DNA of 64,000 nucleotides from Candidatus Brocadia pituitae (GTDB taxonomy: Bacteria > Planctomycetota > Brocadiia > Brocadiales > Brocadiaceae): contig AP021856.1 in assembly GCA_017347445.1 (NCBI GenBank), forward strand, positions 1 through 64,000. Reading direction: 5' to 3'. Below are positions 27,669 to 35,059 of this stretch, piece by piece. The stretch's first letter is position 1; every line of letters starts with the position of its first letter. Under the pieces are notes generated by a model. The model saw nothing but the letters and a program-made list of their open reading frames with translations, made no database searches and was not told the origin of the DNA. The position numbers and the translations under genes are program-made.

Positions 27669-29345
27669 TTATTCAGCCAAACAATTTTCTCCCTCATGCA
27701 TACACTTTGACTTATCTACGTCGCCCGGCTTTCTCTTCCAGCCCAAGAGCAGATCTGTATACTCACCGTGTTTCCAGAAGTCGTAAGCCTTATGCTGTAT
27801 GCCTACCTTATTCTCAATAGCTTTAATCCTCCTCAACCGACTGGCTTCTGCTTTAACCTGAATAAGCCACCGATCCTGCAGGAAGGCTCCTTTCCCGTAA
27901 GTAGCGCCATACATGGCCCCGTGTGCCATGGCCTTGTATACAGAGTTGGTTATATAGACCAGCATCTCAAAGGATGTACGTTCTATGTCCGAGACATTGT
28001 ACATCCTGCCCTCACCGCCAAGGAGGCTAAAGGTGTAGTGTCCTGCATAGTCAGGGGCCAAATCGTTTGGCATGGGGTCCAGCAGGCCTTCGTTATAAAG
28101 ATCAACCACGATCTTCATGGCCTCACGCCATTTGGTAAAGCTGACTTTTACGGCCTCGTCCATTGCTTCAAACTGGTCTGCTGCAAATCGGGGAGAATGG
28201 CAGCCCTTGCACGTGTTAATCCAGTTTTGTCTTGCCTCTTTAAATCTCGGCGCCCCACGATCGACAAGAGACGTGCCCATATGGCTGTTGATTGTCGATG
28301 CTTTTTGCGCATTATGTTCACCATCCTTCATATGACAATACGCACAGGTGGGGGTTTTATAATTCGCAGGTTTGAGGGGTTTTGTCCAGTCCCAGGTATG
28401 CTGCTCCGATTCATAAATCATTCCATGGTATGATTCCTTATACATCTCATACTCATAGTGGTCGAGTCCGGTGTGGCAGATGCCACAGTTATTCGGTTTT
28501 CTTGCTTCGGCCACGGAAAAATCATGCCTTGTATGACACCCATCACAACGGTTTTCAGCGATGCCATGACAGGTGGCACAGGCTGTTACCTCTGCTGCCG
28601 GCTTTGCGATCTGCCAGGGAGCTTCTATTACGCTTACATGGAACGCATGCGTATGTGAGCCAATCTTTCCGGCACGGTGGCCTGCCTGTTGTTCAGGATG
28701 ACACTCACCACAATGCTTCCAGGAAGGCATGTACAACTGCTGATGATTATTTCCATGGCATTTATCACACCCTACGACACCCTTCTCCGTAGATGCGTGC
28801 TTGCTCTTTTTCCATTGCGCTACAATACCGGGCGTCTGGACGGTATGACACATAACGCACTCTTCATGCTTAAATTCTCCCGATACGTTCATATTCGGTG
28901 TGTAATAATGATCAGGGTCATACCATCGCATCAGAGGCAAAAATCCAAAGAGTTTGCCAAATTTGCCCTCACCAGGGAGCACCTCTTCCGGAGGGGTATA
29001 ACTGGCTGTTAAACCGGCGTGATACAGGTCTCCTGAATTATCAGCGCCCATTTTTTCTCCCGTCAGCTCAGAAATAATTTGCTGGACGGTCCTCTTGTCT
29101 TTCGGACGGGAAGCCAATTCTTCCTTTTTTACCGAACAGAGAGCCTTTGCGTCCTTTTGCGTTTCAGGAGCAGAAGCCTCTTGCGGTATCTCTTTTACTG
29201 GTTTAGCGGAGACTTCCTTTTCCTCCCCCTGCTTGATAGTCGTGACTTCTGCTTTTTTCACCGCCGCTTGCTCACAACCAAGCTGGATACAGCCAAACAG
29301 GGCAAGCATACCCAAAGAGATCGTAAATTTTATCCCCTTGCTCAT
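27669..29345 (-). CDS. Octaheme c hydroxylamine oxidoreductase-like protein
   Basis: This 558-residue exported protein has eight CXXCH heme c motifs (about residues 163, 193, 212, 256, 267, 287, 334, 379), the count and spacing of the HAO family. A hydrophobic leader carries LFGC and QLGC near residues 16-24, so it may be a lipoprotein. A spacer of about 100 residues rich in K, E and P precedes the first heme. The ATG at 29345 has AAGGAG 8 bases upstream. Family members oxidise hydroxylamine or hydrazine, or reduce nitrite; which applies depends on a cross-linking tyrosine near the C terminus that I cannot place with confidence. It ends an operon of small redox-type proteins and is followed by a strong terminator. 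Confidence 0.9.
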   Translation of the reverse strand: MSKGIKFTISLGMLALFGCIQLGCEQAAVKKAEVTTIKQGEEKEVSAKPVKEIPQEASAPETQKDAKALCSVKKEELASRPKDKRTVQQIISELTGEKMGADNSGDLYHAGLTASYTPPEEVLPGEGKFGKLFGFLPLMRWYDPDHYYTPNMNVSGEFKHEECVMCHTVQTPGIVAQWKKSKHASTEKGVVGCDKCHGNNHQQLYMPSWKHCGECHPEQQAGHRAGKIGSHTHAFHVSVIEAPWQIAKPAAEVTACATCHGIAENRCDGCHTRHDFSVAEARKPNNCGICHTGLDHYEYEMYKESYHGMIYESEQHTWDWTKPLKPANYKTPTCAYCHMKDGEHNAQKASTINSHMGTSLVDRGAPRFKEARQNWINTCKGCHSPRFAADQFEAMDEAVKVSFTKWREAMKIVVDLYNEGLLDPMPNDLAPDYAGHYTFSLLGGEGRMYNVSDIERTSFEMLVYITNSVYKAMAHGAMYGATYGKGAFLQDRWLIQVKAEASRLRRIKAIENKVGIQHKAYDFWKHGEYTDLLLGWKRKPGDVDKSKCMHEGENCLAE

Positions 29346-29420
29346 ATCCTTTTTCTCCTTTTCTTCAACCATGTTTGATTAAGAATAGACAATACATTCA
29401 GCGTAACCTGTAATGACGCC

Positions 29421-29657
29421 TTATTTTTTTGTTATTTCTACTTTCCAGACTTCAGGACCTTGCTCAACATATTTCCAGTCTAATTGCCCGCTCCGTTCTG
29501 CATCTAACTGGTACTTTAAGGGTTTTGGATCGTGGTCATTGATCAAGATCATCATCTCTCCTTTTTTCAGTCCGTCAAAGGTGTTAAATATCTTTGGATG
29601 CCTTTCTCTGGGCACAATACTTCTTACATCGAGAACAACGGGCTGTGTCTTACTCAT
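29421..29657 (-). CDS. DUF2249 domain protein
   Basis: This 78-residue protein matches the whole DUF2249 pattern: VVLDVRSIVPRERHPKIF, an F-D-x-L-x-x-G-E stretch, LINDHDPKPLKYQ and the GPEVWKVEI end. The family is often encoded beside denitrification and nitric oxide-related genes; its biochemical role is not known to me. It lies between the cupin gene (22 bp) and the HAO-like gene (76 bp). Confidence 0.88.
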   Translation of the reverse strand: MSKTQPVVLDVRSIVPRERHPKIFNTFDGLKKGEMMILINDHDPKPLKYQLDAERSGQLDWKYVEQGPEVWKVEITKK

Positions 29658-29679
29658 ATCTCTCCCTTTTTTTATGAAT

Positions 29680-29982
29680 TTATCCTACGCTGATAGCCAA
29701 AACGACCATTCTTTCTGTGCACCGCATACCCCTCGACGTCCCCTCGGGAGCGACAAAAATCATATCCTTTTTCATATCAATTTCTTTATTATCGAGGGTA
29801 AATACTCCCTTTCCTTCTTTTACATAAAAAATACCCACACTCTGCCCGCCATGGGGTGGGATTTCCTGGCCGGGTTCCATACAAATAAGCGGCATCTTTA
29901 CCTTTGGTGAGGCGTAAAGAATATTTGGAATAAAATGATCTTTGTTAAATTTTATCTTTTCTTCTAAACATATTGGTTCCAT
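29680..29982 (-). CDS. Small cupin-domain protein
   Basis: This 100-residue single-domain cupin has EPGQEIPPHGGQSVGIFYV as motif 1 and a later FVAPEGTSRGMRC segment as motif 2. The first motif has one histidine (PHGG) where metal-binding cupins usually have two, so metal binding is uncertain. No substrate can be named. It belongs to the run leading to the HAO-like gene and has a GGAGG-type site (from + strand CCTCC) upstream of its ATG. Confidence 0.8.
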   Translation of the reverse strand: MEPICLEEKIKFNKDHFIPNILYASPKVKMPLICMEPGQEIPPHGGQSVGIFYVKEGKGVFTLDNKEIDMKKDMIFVAPEGTSRGMRCTERMVVLAISVG

Positions 29983-30108
29983 GGTATGCGCCGACCTCCT
30001 TACCTAACCTTCATGAATGATTAATATTATTTCACGACGACAGAACTACGCCTCATGCCATCCTTACATGACAGGTCTCACCTTTTTACAATGGAAAACT
30101 GCGGCCTT

Positions 30109-30339
30109 CTATGGGGTCTTGATTGCATCTTTTTGAGCTGCTTCGTTTAATTCATTTACGAATTTATCCACATCTGTGCTATGCATCATGCATGCGAGGT
30201 TGATGTCTTCCGTGCCAAAGGAAGGGCAATCGAAGCATCCTTTCCCGAAATATTTTGTAAAAACAGCTTTTGTTGCAGGATATTTCTTTGTTACCTCTCC
30301 TGTGCTCATTTTCTTAGTGATAAGAATTTCACTACCCAT
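30109..30339 (-). CDS. DUF1858-like disulfide domain protein
   Basis: This 76-residue protein has the DUF1858 layout: a TGEVTKKYPATKAVFTKY helix, the GKGCFDCP redox-type CxxC, a second cysteine in LACMMH, and a DVDKFVNELN end. The family is associated with hybrid-cluster proteins and iron-sulfur or nitric oxide handling. It is related in length and role to the ScdA_N protein at 16.2 kb. It sits between the radical SAM gene and the cupin gene. Confidence 0.85.
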   Translation of the reverse strand: MGSEILITKKMSTGEVTKKYPATKAVFTKYFGKGCFDCPSFGTEDINLACMMHSTDVDKFVNELNEAAQKDAIKTP

Positions 30340-30372
30340 ATTTATCCTCCTCTCGATAAAAATACCAAAAAA

Positions 30373-31614
30373 TTATCCTACCCCTGCGAGGGCAATTTCC
30401 TGATCGGCAAGCTCGATAGGCGCAATATCCTCTATTTTTACCGGTAGCCGCACATCTTTTGGAAGCGGGTCAATATACTTTTTCCGGTATGCCTTGCTCT
30501 GCATGCGGCAGGTGGGGTATCGCTTGCTAAAGTCGGGATGCGTGACCATCTTCTTCCAAATTTCCTGTATAGACATCTCACGGACGTTTCCAAAATTAAT
30601 GGGATTAAAGTCACAAGGATTAATATCGCCATATGCCGTCATATAGAATTGTGACTGAGCTCCATAACAACCCACCCCCCGCGGTGAATTGATAATCGAC
30701 ATACAATTGATTCCCATAGGATGGTCCATCTCGTGATACTTTTTCGTTATGGCAATCAATTGTTTCCTGTCTTCTGCCGTTAATATTTTCGATGTATCCT
30801 TTAAAAACCGGCCTGACGGAATACAATCGAAGATCGTTACCTCTGAAAAGCCTTGTTCCTGGGCGATCTTTAAAAGTTTTTCGACCTTTCCTGTCTTAAT
30901 ACTTTCACTCGTTGCATAGGTGGAGATACCCGTCAGGATGCCTGCCTTGCGACAACGTTCTGCTCCCTCGAAGGCTTTTTGGTAACACCCTGGTACTGCC
31001 CTGAATTCGTTGTGTAATTCAGGCTCACTGCTATCGATGGAGATATTTAAGGAAAACAAACCTGCCTGCGCGAGTTTTCGGACGTTGTCTTCGGTGAGGA
31101 GCAATCCATTGGTAAAGATCATGGGGATTGCCTTGGTTTTATCCACGAAATGAATGAGATCGTAAAGCTCCTCGCGGAGTAGAGGTTCTCCGCCTACGTA
31201 GATGATAAGGCTTGCCCCAAGATCCAATGCCCCATCAACCACCGTCTTTATTTCCTCTACCGTAAGCTCCTTTTTTGCATGATCGATAAAGGGGTCAGCG
31301 CTGCAATGAATGCACTGACACTGGCATTTATGGGTAATGGCTAAATTAGCCGTAACGGGAAATGCCATCTTATGCAGCATCATTCTCAACTTGCGTTCGA
31401 GAAATCTCATGCCTGCCTGACTGGGAAATGGCGGATTAAACAGGTTATAAACGTTCATGCCATTCATTTTGGCGATCACCTTCAGGGAATTAATCTTCTC
31501 AAAAAACTGGTCCACGTATGGCTGTAACATGTTCCCCAACACTCCTCCAGCTTTTCCAGCAATTTTCCCTTCGCGAATCTCGGCATCAATATGTAAAAAA
31601 TCAAATGAAGTCAT
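30373..31614 (-). CDS. Radical SAM protein with SPASM-like C-terminal cysteines
   Basis: This 413-residue enzyme has the radical SAM cluster motif C97-x3-C101-x2-C104 (THKCQCQCIHC). A GGEPLL SAM-binding segment follows. C-terminal cysteines (GCYGAQS, NPCDF, PTCRMQ) suggest auxiliary clusters of the SPASM type. About 90 residues precede the cluster motif. It resembles the NirJ/AhbC/AhbD-type heme-modification or peptide-modification enzymes, but I cannot choose. Its ATG overlaps the preceding oxidoreductase stop by four bases, and four small genes and the HAO-like gene follow. A role in maturing a cofactor for that protein is a guess from context. Confidence 0.85.
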   Translation of the reverse strand: MTSFDFLHIDAEIREGKIAGKAGGVLGNMLQPYVDQFFEKINSLKVIAKMNGMNVYNLFNPPFPSQAGMRFLERKLRMMLHKMAFPVTANLAITHKCQCQCIHCSADPFIDHAKKELTVEEIKTVVDGALDLGASLIIYVGGEPLLREELYDLIHFVDKTKAIPMIFTNGLLLTEDNVRKLAQAGLFSLNISIDSSEPELHNEFRAVPGCYQKAFEGAERCRKAGILTGISTYATSESIKTGKVEKLLKIAQEQGFSEVTIFDCIPSGRFLKDTSKILTAEDRKQLIAITKKYHEMDHPMGINCMSIINSPRGVGCYGAQSQFYMTAYGDINPCDFNPINFGNVREMSIQEIWKKMVTHPDFSKRYPTCRMQSKAYRKKYIDPLPKDVRLPVKIEDIAPIELADQEIALAGVG

Positions 31615-32648
31615 AATTTACCCTCCCTACTCTTTGCATGGTGGACTAATTGGAGATTTTTTTCTATCTCGCATACAATATCATTTGCGACTTCAATAGC
31701 CTTTAACCCCTCTTCTCCTGAAACAACTGGCTCTTTACGCCCTACAACACAATCGACAAAAGAGCTAAGTTCCTTTTTCAGCGGTTCACAATTATCCATT
31801 TTTATATGCTCCACTTTTAATAAATCACCAAATACATAACTTTTCAAATCCGCAATGGTTGAAACATCCATTGCAGAGAGATCGAGCGTCTTGAGCGTCA
31901 GCTTCGGTGATTTTTTATATATTAATGCATCTCTTTTCTGATAATCAATAGAAATATATGAATCCTCGGAGAACAATCTCATTTTCCGCATCGAGGTAAT
32001 TGATACGCGGCTCGCGGTAACATTTGCCACACAGCCATTCTGAAATTGCATTCTTACGTTTGCAATATCCTCTTTATCGGAAATCACATTCACCCCTACG
32101 GCATCAAATTTTTTTACCTTAGACCCTGTTATATGCAGAAGAATGTCAATATCATGAATCATCAGATCAAGTACCACCCCAATATCAGCAGAACGGAAGG
32201 TAAATGGGCTCAACCGATGACATTCGATAAAGCGGGGGTTGATTGAGAGTTTTTTTATCGCATCTATCGCGGGATTAAAACGTTCAATATACCCTGCCTG
32301 AAGCACCACCCCCTTTGCTTTACTTATAGAGATTAATTCCCTTGCCTCCTGCACCGTGCCTGTCATGGGTTTTTCGATCATGACGTGAATGCCGTGCTGA
32401 AGGAAATCCTTTGCAATGCTGTAATGGGATTTTGTGGGCACGGCAATACTCACGGCCTCTGCCTGGTCAAGTACCTCCTTATAGTTTGAAAAGTATTTTG
32501 TATGGTATTGTTGTGCGATCTTCTCCGCTTGCGGAGGTTGAATGTCAACAACCCCAACCAGCGCCACCCCCGGTAATTCTGAATAGACCCTTGCATGCTC
32601 TTTTCCCAAATGGCCAACGCCAATTACCGCAACCTTTAAGTCAGACAT
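31611..32648 (-). CDS. Gfo/Idh/MocA oxidoreductase, possibly GnnA-like
   Basis: This 345-residue NAD-dependent oxidoreductase has an N-terminal Rossmann loop VIGVGHLGKEHARV and the family's EKP motif in MIEKPMTGT. It begins two bases after lpxA. In several bacteria a gene of this family beside lpxA encodes GnnA, which oxidises UDP-GlcNAc at C3 so that GnnB can install an amino group for amide-linked lipid A. No GnnB-like aminotransferase is in the window. The GnnA assignment is therefore inference. It overlaps the radical SAM gene by four bases. Confidence 0.85.
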   Translation of the reverse strand: MSDLKVAVIGVGHLGKEHARVYSELPGVALVGVVDIQPPQAEKIAQQYHTKYFSNYKEVLDQAEAVSIAVPTKSHYSIAKDFLQHGIHVMIEKPMTGTVQEARELISISKAKGVVLQAGYIERFNPAIDAIKKLSINPRFIECHRLSPFTFRSADIGVVLDLMIHDIDILLHITGSKVKKFDAVGVNVISDKEDIANVRMQFQNGCVANVTASRVSITSMRKMRLFSEDSYISIDYQKRDALIYKKSPKLTLKTLDLSAMDVSTIADLKSYVFGDLLKVEHIKMDNCEPLKKELSSFVDCVVGRKEPVVSGEEGLKAIEVANDIVCEIEKNLQLVHHAKSREGKL

Positions 32649-32650
32649 AA

Positions 32651-33469
32651 TCAAGTTACCGTTGCTGCCGTGTGGCGAAAAGATTCCCGATACCTTCCGG
32701 ACTTGCCCTTATCAATATTTCTCAGAAAGGTAACCAGATATTTGACTACCGGAGAAACAGCTTCGTTCGTTTCCAGGGTTTCAAGTACAGAGTTCCTGTT
32801 CAATTCGCCGGAGCGAAATATCTTACGAAATGCCTCTTTAATTTCATCGATTTGTTCTGTCGAAAAATCTTCTCTTTCTAATCCAATGACATTTACCTGG
32901 CGTATCTTTGCGGGATGGCCTTCAACAATCATATAAGGCGGCACATCCTGAACAATCCGGGTATGGCCTCCTACATAGGCATATCGGCCAATAGTTGCGA
33001 AAGGCTGTATGCCAACAAGCCCCATCAGCTTAGCGCATCTTTCCACCACAACATGTCCACCCAGGAGCACACCATTTGCCAACAGAACATTATCTTCGAT
33101 AATACAATCATGTGCAATATGTGAATATGCCATAAAAAAATTATTGTCACCGATTACCGTTTTTTCTCCGCCACCCGTCGTACCCTTGTTAATGGTTACG
33201 CCTTCCCTGATTACATTATTGTCTCCCATTATAAGGGAAGTTTGCTCACCACGATATTTTAGATCCTGCGGCTCAGCACCCAGGACAGCATTTGGATGGA
33301 TGATGTTATTTCTTCCAATGATCGTATTGCCGGTTACTGTAACGTTATTTTTTATAATAGTTCCATCTCCAAGCGTAACCGTTTTACCGATAATACTAAA
33401 AGGACCAATTTCAATTTCTTTACCCAAAACGGCATCGGGGTGAACAATAGCTGATCTATGAATCTTCAA
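32651..33469 (-). CDS. lpxA: Acyl-ACP--UDP-N-acetylglucosamine O-acyltransferase
   Basis: LpxA acylates UDP-GlcNAc in the first step of lipid A synthesis. The protein is a left-handed beta-helix of hexapeptide repeats (for example IIGRNNIIHPNAVLG) with the catalytic histidine in HIAHDCIIED. I give the TTG at 33469 (272 residues): KIHRSAIVHPDA then sits at the N terminus as in the family, and GGGGGA lies 7 bases upstream. An ATG at 33484 and a GTG at 33493 are alternatives. It lies in the lpxC-lpxA-oxidoreductase cluster. Confidence 0.93.
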   Translation of the reverse strand: MKIHRSAIVHPDAVLGKEIEIGPFSIIGKTVTLGDGTIIKNNVTVTGNTIIGRNNIIHPNAVLGAEPQDLKYRGEQTSLIMGDNNVIREGVTINKGTTGGGEKTVIGDNNFFMAYSHIAHDCIIEDNVLLANGVLLGGHVVVERCAKLMGLVGIQPFATIGRYAYVGGHTRIVQDVPPYMIVEGHPAKIRQVNVIGLEREDFSTEQIDEIKEAFRKIFRSGELNRNSVLETLETNEAVSPVVKYLVTFLRNIDKGKSGRYRESFRHTAATVT

Positions 33470-33543
33470 CCTGCATTCCCCCATTTTTCGCACTGTTCCA
33501 ACTTTTTTCTCCCCTCTCCACGCCAGCGATAATTCTTTATGAG

Positions 33544-34398
33544 CTATGCAAGGTTTACGATCTTTTCTGCTAACCGGGCATTCAGAGAATGTCCTGACCT
33601 GGTTGCAACAATACGTCCTTGTATTACGACATTCGCCAAATAAAGGTCACCTATCAGGTCCAGGATTTTGTGTCTTACCAATTCATTTGGAAATCGTAAT
33701 TCGGCAGGTTTCATAGAATGAGGTTTTGTCATCGTGCCATCTTTATGCACAATGATACTATTATCATCGGTAACCCCTTTTCCCAAACCAAGCTGCCTGA
33801 ACTCTTCAATAAAGGTGCTTAGCCCAAATGTCCTTGCCGGGGCAATTTCCTTGCAAAAGCTTTCTTCTGTAAATTCGATATCAAATGTTTGCTGCTGGAG
33901 AAAAGAACCTTGAAAATCCAGAGTATACGATAATGACAGGCCTTTTTCATAAGGGACGGCCATAATGTTTGCGTTTCCGCTTTCAACAGTTATTGAATTT
34001 TTGACAACAAAAACCCTTTTTGTGCCCCCCAGGTCAACGGTCCCTGCTTTTTTCAGAATGTCTACAAAAAACTGTGCGCTCCCATCCCCTGCCGGAACTT
34101 CCCTGCCATTTATTTCAATTTCGATATTATCGATCCCAAGCCCTGCTAAGGATGCCATAAGATGCTCTATACACTCAACTTCTGCGTCATTATGCTTGAG
34201 AAAAATGCGCCGGTAATTATTTGCTAATGAATGAACATGTGCCGGAATCCTTGGCCGACCTGGGAGATCAACACGAACAAATGATATGCCGCTGTTTAAA
34301 GGCGCCGGCTTTAAATGGAGTATCGTATTCTCTCCCCGAAACATCCCTATCCCGGAGCACCCAACTTCCTGCAGGATTGTTTTTTGTGTGCTGGCCAC
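33544..34398 (-). CDS. lpxC: UDP-3-O-acyl-N-acetylglucosamine deacetylase
   Basis: LpxC is the zinc-dependent, committed step of lipid A synthesis. The 284 residues hold the zinc ligands: histidine in ECIEHLMASLAG, and histidine and aspartate in RHKILDLIGDLYL. The GREVPAGDGSAQFF segment and the late histidine in SGHSLNARLAEK are also typical. The start is GTG, ten bases after AAGGG. It follows ompH by three bases. lpxD, usual between ompH and lpxA, is missing from this cluster. Confidence 0.95.
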   Translation of the reverse strand: MASTQKTILQEVGCSGIGMFRGENTILHLKPAPLNSGISFVRVDLPGRPRIPAHVHSLANNYRRIFLKHNDAEVECIEHLMASLAGLGIDNIEIEINGREVPAGDGSAQFFVDILKKAGTVDLGGTKRVFVVKNSITVESGNANIMAVPYEKGLSLSYTLDFQGSFLQQQTFDIEFTEESFCKEIAPARTFGLSTFIEEFRQLGLGKGVTDDNSIIVHKDGTMTKPHSMKPAELRFPNELVRHKILDLIGDLYLANVVIQGRIVATRSGHSLNARLAEKIVNLA

Positions 34399-34401
34399 AA
34401 A

Positions 34402-35022
34402 CTACTTTCCCTTGGTTCCCTGAGAAAATCGTTTATTCAGGTTGTCAATTACCCGATTGGTAATATCAACGGAGTCAGAATTATAGAGGACGGTTTTGAT
34501 TCCAACCTTGAACTGCAATTCAGAAATCCCGCCGCTTTGCATCTCTGGCTCTTCTTTCTTAATAATCAGATCATATTGTTCTCGTTTGCCGATATCTTCT
34601 ACCTCATTGCAGACTTCCGTATAAAGACTTCCGAAATAATCCTTATACTTTTTGGTAAGGCTCTTTTCTGCGAACTTTGCGTATGATTCTAGTTCTATAT
34701 TCTTTTTTTCGAAGGTCTCTTCATCTTTTTTTCTGGCTTCACTCCCAAGGTCCAGCAATTGTATCTTCTCACCAAGACTTACCAGTTCCTTCTTTCTGTC
34801 AGTGATATTTTTTTGGTATTGTTTTTCCTGCTCTTTTAACTGCGTATCAAAGACCTTTCTCTTCTCATATTTTTCGAATACCGCATTTAAATCAACAACC
34901 CCTACCTTTAATCCTTTCGACGGCGAAGCAGTTCCCCCCTCTTCTTTTGCCTGAATCGCGTTTGGTAGCCACAGACACAAGCATATAAAACTTGTTACGA
35001 TACAAAAAACAACCTTTTTCAT
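34402..35022 (-). CDS. OmpH/Skp family periplasmic chaperone
   Basis: This 206-residue secreted protein has a signal peptide (KKVVFCIVTSFICLCLWLP, ending near IQAKEE). A typical Skp beginning, KVGVVDLNAVFEKYEKRKVF, follows, and then a long lysine/glutamate-rich coiled coil. Skp-type chaperones carry outer-membrane proteins through the periplasm. I chose the ATG at 35022, where the signal peptide begins; the open frame reaches 35109 inside bamA. The bamA-ompH-lpxC-lpxA order is the common outer-membrane biogenesis cluster. Confidence 0.88.
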   Translation of the reverse strand: MKKVVFCIVTSFICLCLWLPNAIQAKEEGGTASPSKGLKVGVVDLNAVFEKYEKRKVFDTQLKEQEKQYQKNITDRKKELVSLGEKIQLLDLGSEARKKDEETFEKKNIELESYAKFAEKSLTKKYKDYFGSLYTEVCNEVEDIGKREQYDLIIKKEEPEMQSGGISELQFKVGIKTVLYNSDSVDITNRVIDNLNKRFSQGTKGK

Positions 35023-35059
35023 CGTCTCGTTTTTCTTAACCGTTTTCGCTGATATCATG

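Noticed and set aside
27768-28433. 221-residue plus-strand open frame opposite the HAO-like gene
   Set aside because: It is an antisense shadow; all the heme motifs lie in the minus-strand frame.
27669-29345. Naming the octaheme protein hydrazine dehydrogenase or hydroxylamine oxidase
   Set aside because: The family contains both oxidative and reductive members and I cannot place the diagnostic tyrosine by eye.
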